Of a stretch of DNA of 64,000 nt, positions 18,037 to 27,049 are shown one piece after another. The stretch is from positions 1-64,000 of the forward strand of contig NZ_JAQLFL010000009.1 of the NCBI RefSeq assembly GCF_028206995.1, read 5' to 3'. The position numbers were made by a program, and so were the translations under genes. Position 1 is the first letter of the stretch. Each line of letters begins with the position of its first letter. The notes below the pieces were generated by a model, which did no database searches, was not told the DNA's origin, and saw only the letters and a program-made list of their open reading frames with translations. Origin of the DNA: Collinsella aerofaciens (GTDB lineage Bacteria; Actinomycetota; Coriobacteriia; Coriobacteriales; Coriobacteriaceae).

Positions 18037-19490
18037 CGAGCAATCGCCTTCTTAACGCACGCTACGAGCGTCGATGCCGCCGTCTCGATATCGCGGTCAC
18101 CCACGAGCGTGCGCACGTCAAACAAAATGCGATCGTGCGAGGTTCGCGTGACAACCGGCGTGTCGAAGTCCTGGACAAGCGAGCGCTTGAGCGCATCGAC
18201 CGTCAGGTGCGCGTCAACAAGACGCACGGCAACGCACATCGTGGGTAGCTCGACGGTAGGAAGCGAGCCACCGCCGGGGGTTGACGATTCCTCGACGATC
18301 TCCACCTGAACGGCGCACGGGTAACCGGCCTTGTCGAGCCCGGCGACCATACGATCGCGCAGCTTGCGGGCACGTCGCTCCAAATGGGCCTGCGGAAGCG
18401 TAAGCATGCTGAGCACCGGCACCTCGCGATGGGCAACATCGGCGCCGTCCATGTAGATACGCAGCGTGGCCTCGAGCGCCGACAGAGCCAGTTTGCCCGG
18501 GCGCAGGGCACGCATAAGCGGATGCGACCCGCAGGCCTGGACCAGATCGCGACGGCCCATGATAATGCCCGCCTGCGCGGCACCCAGCAGCTTATCACCC
18601 GAGCACGACACCAGATCGAGCCCTGCCGAAACCGAAGCCGGCGTGGTTTCTTCGCCGCCGCGCACCAAGATGTCGTCGGGCAACAGCGCGCCCGAGCCCT
18701 GGTCCTCGTAGAACAGCAGGCCATGCTTGTGGGCCAGGGCGGCAAGCTCCCGAGAGCCCACCTCCTCGTGAAAACCCTCGATGCGATAGTTGGAAGGATG
18801 GACCTTAAGGATCATCGCCGTATCGGGCGTGATGGCGCGCTCGTAGTCGCCCAAATGCGTGCGGTTGGTGGCGCCGACCTCGACGAGTTTGGCGCCCGAA
18901 GCCGCCATGACATCGGGGATGCGGAAGCTGCCGCCAATCTCGACAAGCTCGCCGCGGCTGACGATAACCTCTTTACCCGCGGCATGGGTGGCAAGCACCA
19001 GCAGCACCGCGGCGGCATTGTTGTTGACCACGAGCGCGTCCTCGGCACCGGTGAGCGAGCGGATCAGCTGCGCGGCGTGCTCCTTGCGCGACCCGCGCGA
19101 ACAGGTGTCGACACTGTACTCGAGTGTGCTATACCCGCGCGCGACCTCGGCCACGGCTTTGGCAGCTGATTCCGCGAGCGGGGCGCGACCCAAGTTGGTA
19201 TGGATAACCACACCCGTGGCGTTGACGGCGGGACGCAGGCTCGGCAGCGCAGAGCGATGCGCACGCCACTCGATGGCCGAGGCCAGGTCGCGCTTAGAGC
19301 GCGGGGCGGCACCGGCGCGAATGGCGGCGCGCTCCTCGTCGAGCTCGGCCGTCACGGCAGCATGGACCACCGCGTCGCAGGTCTCCCCCGCCGCCTTCAC
19401 CACCGGCCACTCGGCAAGCAGCTCGTTGACGGAAGGAATAGCGCGAAGGCGGGCGCGTACCTCATCGGACATGTTCTGGCTATCGCTCAT
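18033..19490 (-). CDS. selA: L-seryl-tRNA(Sec) selenium transferase
   Basis: PLP enzyme that converts Ser-tRNA-Sec to Sec-tRNA-Sec using selenophosphate. Length is 485 residues. The PLP lysine lies in SCSGDKLLGAAQAG (about residues 302-315). ATGVVIHTNLGRAPL near residue 92 and VNNNAAAVLLVL are family signatures. It is translationally coupled to selB and preceded at 76 bases by the molybdopterin oxidoreductase. Confidence 0.96.
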   Translation of the reverse strand: MSDSQNMSDEVRARLRAIPSVNELLAEWPVVKAAGETCDAVVHAAVTAELDEERAAIRAGAAPRSKRDLASAIEWRAHRSALPSLRPAVNATGVVIHTNLGRAPLAESAAKAVAEVARGYSTLEYSVDTCSRGSRKEHAAQLIRSLTGAEDALVVNNNAAAVLLVLATHAAGKEVIVSRGELVEIGGSFRIPDVMAASGAKLVEVGATNRTHLGDYERAITPDTAMILKVHPSNYRIEGFHEEVGSRELAALAHKHGLLFYEDQGSGALLPDDILVRGGEETTPASVSAGLDLVSCSGDKLLGAAQAGIIMGRRDLVQACGSHPLMRALRPGKLALSALEATLRIYMDGADVAHREVPVLSMLTLPQAHLERRARKLRDRMVAGLDKAGYPCAVQVEIVEESSTPGGGSLPTVELPTMCVAVRLVDAHLTVDALKRSLVQDFDTPVVTRTSHDRILFDVRTLVGDRDIETAASTLVACVKKAIAR

Positions 19491-19566
19491 GTGCGGCCTT
19501 TCAAAACCAAAGGTGAATCAATCGTTCGAACGTCAAACTATCAACCAATTCGATCGGCTGAGTCAA

Positions 19567-21684
19567 TCAATCGCTATTATCCTCGCGCGCCGCGATCTTT
19601 TCCACGCGAACGGCGTTTTCCTGAGTGAGCGCGGCGCCCGTCAACGGGTCCCAACGCAACGGTGTATGGTCGAGCGGGCCGACGCCCAAGGCTTGAGCGC
19701 CGCCGGCATCGGCGCCAAACGAACGCCCACCGGGGGCGGCCGAGGTGAAGATGCACGCCGGATGCAGATACGGCGTCGTCTCCACGCGCACGCGGTCGCG
19801 GCCCATATCGCTCACGAGCTTGACGATCTCGCCGTCGGCGATGCCCATGTGCGCAGCAGCATCGGCATTCATCTGCACGGCATCCAGGTCCGATCCAGCC
19901 TCGGCGGCACCTTGAGCCGCAAGCCTGCGCGAGGTGTGCGACTCAAAGGGACGGTTGCCACTAATGAGGCGAAACATCCCCGGGCCGGGCTCCACCATGG
20001 GCGCAATCCAGTTGGGCACACGACCCATGCCGACTCGTTCCCATACGTCGCTTGCCAGCGCAATTTTGCCGCCGGCAAGCGGAATCACCGGCTCACCCGT
20101 GCGCGACGGCAGCGCCACGCCCGTATCGGCCCAGCCGCGCTCCTTGAGCTCGTCCAGATCGATCCCAAAAGGCGCCACCTGGGCAGCCGCCAGATCGTCA
20201 GACGTAAACTGGAAATACTCGCCCACGCCACACGCCTGCGCCAGACCGGCAAAAATCTCCCGACCGGGACGTGTGTCGTCATGCTGCACAGGCAGCACGG
20301 CGTTGCGGTAGAACACGCGCGCATCGTTGGTGCCTATCACCGTTCCCACGCCACGGTCGGCCTCCAGATACGTCACGTCGGGCAGCACGAAGTCAGAAGC
20401 GCGCGCTGTCTCGGACCAGCGAATATCAACGGTCACGAGCAAGTCGAGCTGTTGCAAAATACCCAACCAAGCCTGCGCATTGCCATAGCCCGCACCGGGG
20501 TTACTGGCATAGACGATGAGCCCACGCAAATCGCCGGCAAGAATCGACTGACCGATGGTCGTGCACAGTCCGCGCACCGGATCGACCAGTGGATAGCGCT
20601 CGGACCCCAACTTGGGCTCACGTGGCATCGACGGCGTCGCAAAACGCGCAGGGTCCAAATCGCCCAACGCAAGCGGCGTGGGCGGGTTGAGGGCACCGCC
20701 CGCGTGTCCGATGCAGCCCAGCAGCACATCGATCATACAAATCGCGCGCGCGGTCTGGGTGCTATTGGCATACGCGATACCGATGCCGCCATGAAAGCCC
20801 GCATCCACCACAGCGGCAGGCGCGGCGGCAGCCAGATCGCGCGCCGTCGCGATAATCTCTGCGGCCGGCACGTCGCACATCGACTCGGCCCACTCAGGCG
20901 ACCAAACAGCGGCCGCCTGCGCCAGCTCGTCAAAACCCGTGGTATAGCGGGTCACGAACTCGTGGTCATACAGATCCTCGGCAATCAAGACATGGGCAAT
21001 ACCCAACAGCAGCGCCAAGTCGCAGCCCGGGCGCACGCGCAACCAGCGGTCGGCAAGCGCCGCAGAGCCACTGCGCCGCGGGTCGACCACGATAATCTTC
21101 GCCCCACGGCGACGGGCATCGTTGAGCGCATCAACGGTCCCCATCGTCGACGAATCGACGATGGAACGCCCCAGGTACATGATGCAATCGGTACGCGCCA
21201 GGTCGGAGGCGGGGCTGTAGCCCAGGCTGTGCTCCCAACCGGTGAGACGGCTTACCTCGCAGGCGCCATCGGCACCGTACACGTTGGGCGAACCCAGCGC
21301 ATGCATAAGGCGATAGGCCCAGTAGCGGTCGAACGAGGGAACGCCGAGCGTCATGCCCAGCGCACGAGGCCCGCACTCGTCAACAATCCCCAAAAGACGC
21401 TCGGCAATCTGAGCAAACGCCTCGTCCCAGGTAATCGCATCAAACCCCGAGCCATCCCGGCGGCGTCGCATGGGGTGCACGATGCGGTCGAGCTCGTCAA
21501 ACGGCATTGCCAGGCGATGCCGTCCGCGGGCGCACAGGGCGCGCGCCGCGCACGGATGCCCCGGCACCGGCAACTCAGCCACCACGCGACCGTCCTCAAC
21601 GCGTGCCGCAAAGGCGCAATCGGCATAGCATCCCCCGCATGTGGTCACCACGGCGCGACCGTCACGCTTCACAGCAGATGCCAT
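19567..21684 (-). CDS. Molybdopterin-dependent oxidoreductase, Cys-type, formate dehydrogenase / polysulfide reductase family
   Basis: 705 residues from ATG 21684, behind AAAGGGGTAATCGAG. An N-terminal [4Fe-4S] motif CGGCYADC (about residues 16-23) with a fourth Cys near residue 47 precedes the molybdopterin domains (IIVVDPRRSGSAALAD, YASNPGAGYGNAQAW) and a C-terminal cofactor-binding domain (SGNRPFESHTSRR). The Mo ligand is probably the Cys in GADGACEVSRL (about residue 138). No in-frame TGA is seen, so it is not a selenoprotein although it lies beside selAB. No signal peptide or dedicated Fe-S/membrane partner gene is visible, which is odd for a PhsA/PsrA-type enzyme. The substrate is unknown. 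Confidence 0.8.
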   Translation of the reverse strand: MASAVKRDGRAVVTTCGGCYADCAFAARVEDGRVVAELPVPGHPCAARALCARGRHRLAMPFDELDRIVHPMRRRRDGSGFDAITWDEAFAQIAERLLGIVDECGPRALGMTLGVPSFDRYWAYRLMHALGSPNVYGADGACEVSRLTGWEHSLGYSPASDLARTDCIMYLGRSIVDSSTMGTVDALNDARRRGAKIIVVDPRRSGSAALADRWLRVRPGCDLALLLGIAHVLIAEDLYDHEFVTRYTTGFDELAQAAAVWSPEWAESMCDVPAAEIIATARDLAAAAPAAVVDAGFHGGIGIAYANSTQTARAICMIDVLLGCIGHAGGALNPPTPLALGDLDPARFATPSMPREPKLGSERYPLVDPVRGLCTTIGQSILAGDLRGLIVYASNPGAGYGNAQAWLGILQQLDLLVTVDIRWSETARASDFVLPDVTYLEADRGVGTVIGTNDARVFYRNAVLPVQHDDTRPGREIFAGLAQACGVGEYFQFTSDDLAAAQVAPFGIDLDELKERGWADTGVALPSRTGEPVIPLAGGKIALASDVWERVGMGRVPNWIAPMVEPGPGMFRLISGNRPFESHTSRRLAAQGAAEAGSDLDAVQMNADAAAHMGIADGEIVKLVSDMGRDRVRVETTPYLHPACIFTSAAPGGRSFGADAGGAQALGVGPLDHTPLRWDPLTGAALTQENAVRVEKIAAREDNSD

Positions 21685-21747
21685 CTCGATTACCCCTTTC
21701 ATCAGCCAAACACAACAGGCCAAAAGCCCGGCAACGAGTCCCAGACC

Positions 21748-21784
21748 CAAAAAGCCTCCCGCACGGCAACGCCCCGCGGGAGGC
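21748..21784 (-). terminator. Intrinsic terminator of the formate hydrogenlyase operon (after focA)
   Basis: On the minus strand GCCTCCCGC, a 13-base loop, then GCGGGAGGC is followed by TTTTTGG. It begins 22 bases past the focA stop. Confidence 0.9.
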
Positions 21785-21806
21785 CCAACGTCAAACAGAC
21801 GATACC

Positions 21807-22646
21807 TTACGCCTCGGACTTCTTGGCGTAGATAAACCAGTAGCCGAGCGCGATCAGAACCGCACCGCCCACGATGTTGCCCAGCGTGGCGGCGGACAGG
21901 TTAAACGCAATGCCCGCGGCGTTGAGCGCATCGGCGCCGGCGACCTTGGCACCATAGCCGCACGCGTGCATCACGGCACCCATGGGCAAAAAGTACATGT
22001 TGGCGACGCAGTGCTCAAAACCGCAGGCCACAAAGGCGGCGATGGGCAGAAGAATGCCCACGACCTTATCGACCACGGTCTTGCCGGCGGTACCGATCCA
22101 AACAGCCAGGCACACAAAGATGTTGCACAGGATGCCGCGGAAGAAGATCGTCACCCAGTCGATCGTCACCTTGCCGGCGGCGACGCTCACCATGGAATTG
22201 GCGACCGCCTCGCCGTTGAGCTTGTAAATGCCGGCCATGTACACCAAAAAGACGATGAACAGGGCACCGGCAAAGTTACCGACCCATACGACGACCCAAG
22301 CCTTGAGCATCTGAGCCAAGGTGATCTTTTTACTCTTGAGCGCGCAGACCATAAGAGAATTGCCGGTAAACAGCTCGGCGCCGCACACCAGCACGAGCAC
22401 CAGGCCCAGGCAAAAGCACAGGCCGCCCACGACGCGCTGGGCGCCCCAGCCCAGCGTGCTATCGCTCAAGAACACGGTAAAGAACAGGCCGCCGAAGGCA
22501 ATGAACGCACCGGCGAACATTGCCAACAGAAAGGCCTTTGCGACCGGCAGGTTGGCCTTGGTCACGCCGGCGGCCTCGGTCTTGGCCTCAATCGCGGCGG
22601 GCGCCAGGCAATCGGGAGCGGGATATTCTGCCTTGGAATCTGCCAT
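21807..22646 (-). CDS. focA: Formate/nitrite channel (FocA family)
   Basis: Pentameric inner-membrane channel for formate. 279 residues, with about six hydrophobic segments. The FNT signatures AGAFIAFGGLFF (about residues 45-56) and GAELFTGNSLM (about residues 89-99) are present, and a GFEHCVANMYF segment carries the conserved pore His. Start MADSKAEY at ATG 22646. It is the last gene of the hyf-type operon, so it should import formate for FdhF or release excess formate. Confidence 0.93.
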   Translation of the reverse strand: MADSKAEYPAPDCLAPAAIEAKTEAAGVTKANLPVAKAFLLAMFAGAFIAFGGLFFTVFLSDSTLGWGAQRVVGGLCFCLGLVLVLVCGAELFTGNSLMVCALKSKKITLAQMLKAWVVVWVGNFAGALFIVFLVYMAGIYKLNGEAVANSMVSVAAGKVTIDWVTIFFRGILCNIFVCLAVWIGTAGKTVVDKVVGILLPIAAFVACGFEHCVANMYFLPMGAVMHACGYGAKVAGADALNAAGIAFNLSAATLGNIVGGAVLIALGYWFIYAKKSEA

Positions 22647-22685
22647 GTCAATCACTTCTTTCCTAATCAGCAGGGACAAGCGCTG

Positions 22686-23189
22686 CTATAGCTCCTGCCC
22701 CAAGCGGACAAAGTGGGAAAAGTCGTTGGCGGCCACGGCGTCGTACACGGCGTCGACGGCCTCAAAGACCTCCGGGGACATGGGGTTGTAGAACTCCGTG
22801 TCGCCCGGCTGAATCCCTATGAAGACGATATCTTCGCACGATTGCTCAATCTGTTCGATCAGAATCGACAAAGGGAGCGAATGCGTGGTGAACATCGACT
22901 TGCGGGCCACATCGCGCTTGTCGAGCAAGCGGATGGACCCGACGGGCAGCGCCATGTCGGCGGCATCGACCAAGACCAGACGCGGCGGACGCTCGCGCTT
23001 GACCTCGATGATGTCATCCTCGGGCGTTTGCCCGCCGTCGATGGTATACCAACCGGCGATGGGCGCGTCCTCCATCTTTTTGGAGAGCACGGGGCCGGCG
23101 GCATCGTCGGCACGCAGCACGCTTCCCGCCGTGAGCACGATACCCGCAAACGGGGCGCCGTTCACACAACCATCCACAACGCGACCCAT
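22686..23189 (-). CDS. hycI: Hydrogenase maturation protease HycI-like
   Basis: Endopeptidase that trims the C-terminus of the [NiFe] large subunit (here HyfG) after nickel insertion. 167 residues. The family fold is seen as GIVLTAGSVLRADDAAGP near the N-terminus, with Asp residues at nickel-sensing positions, then LVLVDAADM and FIGIQPGDTEF. ATG overlaps the hycH stop by one base (TAATG), so production is coupled. Confidence 0.88.
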   Translation of the reverse strand: MGRVVDGCVNGAPFAGIVLTAGSVLRADDAAGPVLSKKMEDAPIAGWYTIDGGQTPEDDIIEVKRERPPRLVLVDAADMALPVGSIRLLDKRDVARKSMFTTHSLPLSILIEQIEQSCEDIVFIGIQPGDTEFYNPMSPEVFEAVDAVYDAVAANDFSHFVRLGQEL

Positions 23190-23770
23190 TACTGCAACCT
23201 CCCCGTCAGATACACGCCCGACACATCGCGCACGCGCTCGACCAGATCGCGAAACTTCATTAAGAACGCGACCTGCTGGGCATGCAGGCCAAAGTCGTTA
23301 TCGAACACCGAGATGCCGGCCTTGGCCGAGCCGCGAAAACCGCGCTCGTCGAGCAGCGTATCGCAGGCCTCGAGCAGCGACGGCACCGCCGCCTTGTCGA
23401 GCTGGCACTCGCCAAAGGAGCGGATGGCCTCGAACTTGGTCTTGGCCTCCCCCTCCGGCAGCGCGTCGATAAGCGTATAGAACACGTTCACCGGCACCGA
23501 CAGGCGCGGCTCAAAGCAGTCGAGCACGCCGGTATGGTGGCCCACGGCGAGCGTGTAGTACAGCACGTCGCAGGCCTCCTGGGGAACGTCTTCCTCGGTC
23601 TCCACAAACTTACGCGTGAGCTCGTAAAAGACCACCTGGTCGGGCGCATGGTCCAGGCAGGGGTCGGCGACGCCCTCGGCAGCCTCGTCGCTTGCGCGCG
23701 AGGCATCGCCAAAGGAGCCGCCGAGCATACCGGGGCCCGCAAAGTAACCAGAGCGGTCCGTGAGCTCCAT
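23189..23770 (-). CDS. hycH: Formate hydrogenlyase maturation protein HycH-like
   Basis: 193 residues. Conserved HycH features are visible: VVFYELTRKFVE (about residues 46-57), YYTLAVGHHTGVLDCFEP (about residues 70-87) and the C-terminal GLHAQQVAFLMKF. HycH/HyfJ proteins are needed to assemble the FHL hydrogenase but are not part of the final complex. It lies between hyfI and hycI with no spacing, as in E. coli hyc and hyf. Confidence 0.87.
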   Translation of the reverse strand: MELTDRSGYFAGPGMLGGSFGDASRASDEAAEGVADPCLDHAPDQVVFYELTRKFVETEEDVPQEACDVLYYTLAVGHHTGVLDCFEPRLSVPVNVFYTLIDALPEGEAKTKFEAIRSFGECQLDKAAVPSLLEACDTLLDERGFRGSAKAGISVFDNDFGLHAQQVAFLMKFRDLVERVRDVSGVYLTGRLQ

Positions 23771-24553
23771 CTAGCGACCTCCGGCCAGCACAAGATCCTG
23801 CAGCGCCGAGTAGACCTCAACGCGGCGTGGATCGTCCTGCTTGTCGATGAGCAGCGCCATGGCACCGCGGATATCGCCCTTGGGCGCGCCCTCGAGCGTA
23901 TCCATAAACTCGTTGGCCAGGTCGCGGCCGTAACGGTAGCCGCTCATGGCGCGAGCCTCGCGCTCGATGGCAACGCGCAGCTTGTACGGCACGCCGGGGT
24001 GCAGGATATCGGCCTGCTCGCCGGCGGCCTCCACCGTGGTCTCGGCATGGAGCTTTTGGTCCAGCAGACCGAGCGCCATGGCAAAGCCGTAGACGGTCTG
24101 CGCGGGGCTGGGCGGGCAGCCGGGGATGTAGACATCGACCGGCAGAATCTTATCCGTGCCGCCCCAGACGCAGTAGTTGTCGTAGAAGATGCCGCCGGTG
24201 CAGCCGCACGCGCCATAGGACACCACGATCTTGGGATCGGGTGCGGCCTCAAAGGCGCGCAGGGCCGGCATGCGCATGGCACGCGTCACGGCACCGGTGT
24301 ACAGCAGCACGTCGGCGTGACGGGGCGAGGGCACGACCTTGATGCCAAAGCGCTCGACGTCGAAGACGGGCGTGATGGAACCGAAGATCTCGATCTCGCA
24401 GCCGTTGCAGCCACCGCAGTCAACACGGTAGACGTACACCGAGCGCTTGATCTTCTTAAGAAGGGTCGCCTTGGCCTTCTCGATGCTCTCGTCGAGCTCG
24501 ATCTTGGTCGGGCGGTACTGAAGCCGCTCGGGCAAAAGCGTGGGTTCGGCCAT
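23771..24553 (-). CDS. hyfI: Hydrogenase small subunit HyfI/HycG-like (NuoB family)
   Basis: Electron-transfer small subunit of the energy-converting [NiFe] hydrogenase. It carries one proximal [4Fe-4S] cluster. 260 residues, with DCGGCNGCEIEI (about residues 45-56), YGACGCTGG and IPGCPPSPAQ providing the Cys ligands. The C-terminal 100 residues are longer than NuoB, as in HyfI. It directly abuts hycH. Confidence 0.93.
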   Translation of the reverse strand: MAEPTLLPERLQYRPTKIELDESIEKAKATLLKKIKRSVYVYRVDCGGCNGCEIEIFGSITPVFDVERFGIKVVPSPRHADVLLYTGAVTRAMRMPALRAFEAAPDPKIVVSYGACGCTGGIFYDNYCVWGGTDKILPVDVYIPGCPPSPAQTVYGFAMALGLLDQKLHAETTVEAAGEQADILHPGVPYKLRVAIEREARAMSGYRYGRDLANEFMDTLEGAPKGDIRGAMALLIDKQDDPRRVEVYSALQDLVLAGGR

Positions 24554-24555
24554 GG

Positions 24556-25272
24556 TTACTCCTCCTTCGTATCAAAATCCATGATGATGCCCTCGACCGG
24601 TGCAGGACCGGCGGGGATCTCGGGCGCATCGGGGTTGAGCTCGCGGTCGATATACTCCGGGTTCACGCCGTGGCCGCCCAGATACTCCATGCCGGGGCCC
24701 TGGGGCTCACCGGACGCAAGCGTCTCGTTGGCAGCCATGCCGGCAGCGTTGCCGGTCTTTACGGCCGAGGCGGCGCGCAGGGCGTCGAGCTCGCGCTTGC
24801 ACTCCTGGCACATACCGACGGTACGGGCAGCCTGCTCGGCCTCCATGCCGCCGGCCTTTTGCAGCAGGCGCTTGGCGTAGTCGATCTCCTTGTGCGGGGC
24901 AAACGGCTTGCCGCAGCGCGAACAGTGCTCGAGCGTGTAGACGCTCTTGCTGGTGAGGTCGTCCTTGCTCATGACGGCCAGCTCAAACTCCTCGGTGAGC
25001 TTGATGGCCTCCATGGGGCAGGCTTCCTCGCAGCGGCCGCAGAAGATGCAGCGACCGTAGTCGATCGACCAGGTGATGGTATCGGCCGCAAGGTCGGTAT
25101 CCATGCGAATGGCATCGGCCGGGCACGCCACGCCGCAGGCACCGCAGGCGATGCAGAGCTCGGCATTGTGCTCGGGCTTGCCGCGCATGTCCTTGTTGGT
25201 GGGGAACGGCGCAAACGGGTACTTGACCGTCGCGTCGCCGGCCTTGGCGTTAACCTTCCAAAGCTTCAGCAT
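24556..25272 (-). CDS. hyfH: Hydrogenase 8-Fe ferredoxin subunit HyfH/HycF-like
   Basis: NuoI-like polyferredoxin wiring the hydrogenase to its electron donor. 238 residues from ATG 25272, one base past the hyfG stop codon. Two [4Fe-4S] motifs are visible: CIACGACGVACP (about residues 40-51) and CIFCGRCEEACP. A further set of CxxC pairs (CSRCGKPF, CQECKRE) resembles the rubredoxin-like site in HyfH. The C-terminus is an extended acidic, proline-rich tail. Confidence 0.92.
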   Translation of the reverse strand: MLKLWKVNAKAGDATVKYPFAPFPTNKDMRGKPEHNAELCIACGACGVACPADAIRMDTDLAADTITWSIDYGRCIFCGRCEEACPMEAIKLTEEFELAVMSKDDLTSKSVYTLEHCSRCGKPFAPHKEIDYAKRLLQKAGGMEAEQAARTVGMCQECKRELDALRAASAVKTGNAAGMAANETLASGEPQGPGMEYLGGHGVNPEYIDRELNPDAPEIPAGPAPVEGIIMDFDTKEE

Positions 25273-25273
25273 A

Positions 25274-27046
25274 TTAGAGCGCCTCCTCATCGAGCGGAGC
25301 GGCCATGGTGCCCTCGCCCGCAAGCGGCGACTTGTCGCGCCAGACGTTCTCGAACTGCTCCTTGTCGAGCACGTGGTCGCGCTTGGCGGCGACATCGGTC
25401 ACCGTCACGCGATCGGTGCAGGAGTAGCACGGGTCGAGCGAGCCGACGATCAGCGCCGCGTCGCCCACGGTGTTGCCGCGGAACATGTAGCGCAGGACCG
25501 GCCAGTTGCTGTACGTGGCGGCCTTGGCGCGCCAGCGGTAGCACTTCTGGTTATTGCCGAGCATGGCCCAGTGCACGTCCTCGCCGCGCGGCGCCTCGGT
25601 GGCGCCGATGGCGTACTTGTGCGGGGTGTACTCCCAATCCGTGGTGAGGATGGGGCCCGACGGGCAGTTCTCGAGCATGGTCTCGATCATGTCGATCGAA
25701 TCGTAGACCTCCTGGATGCGGACGGCGGTACGGCCGAAGGCGTCGCAGGTGTCGGCCGTGGCGGCGTGCATCTTTTGGATGTCCGGATCGGCGTAGCCGT
25801 CGAAGGGATGGTCAAAGCGCACGTCGCGGGCATAGCCCGAGCCACGCATGAGCGGGCCGACCGGCGAGAAGTCGCGTGCAATCTTGCGGTCCAAGATGCC
25901 GATACCGCTCGTACGCTCAATAAAGTTGGGCGTGGAGAGCAGCACGTCGACGAGCTCCTGAACCTCGGAGCGCAGCTGGTGGATGGTCGTGAGCGTGGAG
26001 AGCTTCTGCTCAGCCAAAATGTCGCGACGCACGCCGCCAATCACGTTGAGGCCGTAGGTCTTGCGGTGACCGGAGAGCTTCTCGGCCAGGTCCATGGACT
26101 TCTCGCGGACGCGGAAGAACTGCTGGAAGCCGGAGTCGAAGCCCGTGTAGTGCGACGCCAGGCCAATGTTGAGCAGATGCGAGTGCAGGCGCTCAACCTC
26201 GAGCATGATGGCGCGGATGTACTGGGCGCGCGGCGGGACATGGATGCCCTGAGCGCGCTCGACGGCCTCGGCGTAGGCCACCGAGTGGGCGCAGCCGCAG
26301 ATGCCGCAGATGCGGTCGGCGAGGAACGTCACGGCGTCATAGTTCAGGCGCGTCTCGGCAACCTTCTCCATGCCGCGGTGCACGTAGAACAGACGGTAGT
26401 CGGCGTCGACGATCGTCTCGCCCTCAACGAACAGGCGGAAGTGGCCAGGCTCGTCGGAGGTAATGTGCAACGGGCCCATGGGAACGAGCGTCGTCTCCTT
26501 GCCCTTGGTATCGGCCAAGAACTCGTAGTTTTCCATGTCGCTCGCGGGAGCGGGACGGAAGCGGTAGTCCATGGAGTCCTTGCGCAGCGGGTACAGGCCG
26601 CTGGGCCAATCGTCGGGCAGCACCAGGCGACGACGATCGGGCAGACCCTCGGGGATCAGGCCGAACATATCGCGCAGCTCGCGCTCGCCCCACACGCAGG
26701 CGGGGACGAACGGCGTCACGGACGGGAACGTCATCTTGGCGGGATCGACCTCGGTGCGCACGGTCACCCAGCCGGGGTCCTCCCCCTCCATGGAGATGAC
26801 GTAGTACACGGCGTAGCGACCGCACAGACTGCGCTCGTCGTTGCCGACGATCACGGGAATCCAGCCGTAGCGCTCGTAATACAGGTAGTGGACGGCCTCG
26901 GGCAGCTTGTCCTGCTTGACGGTAATCGTCAGCTGGTCCTCGCACTGCCACTCGACCTTCTCGATGCAGCCCGGAACGGCGCGGCGCAGGGCCTCGACAT
27001 GGCTCTCGCAGCGACGGGCATACACCTTGTTCTCAGTTTCAATCAT
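25274..27046 (-). CDS. hyfG: [NiFe] hydrogenase large subunit HyfG/HycE-like (fused 30-kDa and 49-kDa domains)
   Basis: Catalytic subunit producing H2. 590 residues. Residues 1 to about 185 match the NuoC-like 30-kDa domain (WGERELRDMFGLIPEGLPD). The rest matches the NuoD-like 49-kDa domain. Nickel ligands are in RICGICGCAHS (about residues 245-255) and DPCYSCTDR (about residue 540). A C-terminal extension after the second motif is present and should be cut by HycI. It sits four bases past hyfF. Confidence 0.95.
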   Translation of the reverse strand: MIETENKVYARRCESHVEALRRAVPGCIEKVEWQCEDQLTITVKQDKLPEAVHYLYYERYGWIPVIVGNDERSLCGRYAVYYVISMEGEDPGWVTVRTEVDPAKMTFPSVTPFVPACVWGERELRDMFGLIPEGLPDRRRLVLPDDWPSGLYPLRKDSMDYRFRPAPASDMENYEFLADTKGKETTLVPMGPLHITSDEPGHFRLFVEGETIVDADYRLFYVHRGMEKVAETRLNYDAVTFLADRICGICGCAHSVAYAEAVERAQGIHVPPRAQYIRAIMLEVERLHSHLLNIGLASHYTGFDSGFQQFFRVREKSMDLAEKLSGHRKTYGLNVIGGVRRDILAEQKLSTLTTIHQLRSEVQELVDVLLSTPNFIERTSGIGILDRKIARDFSPVGPLMRGSGYARDVRFDHPFDGYADPDIQKMHAATADTCDAFGRTAVRIQEVYDSIDMIETMLENCPSGPILTTDWEYTPHKYAIGATEAPRGEDVHWAMLGNNQKCYRWRAKAATYSNWPVLRYMFRGNTVGDAALIVGSLDPCYSCTDRVTVTDVAAKRDHVLDKEQFENVWRDKSPLAGEGTMAAPLDEEAL

Positions 27047-27049
27047 TCG

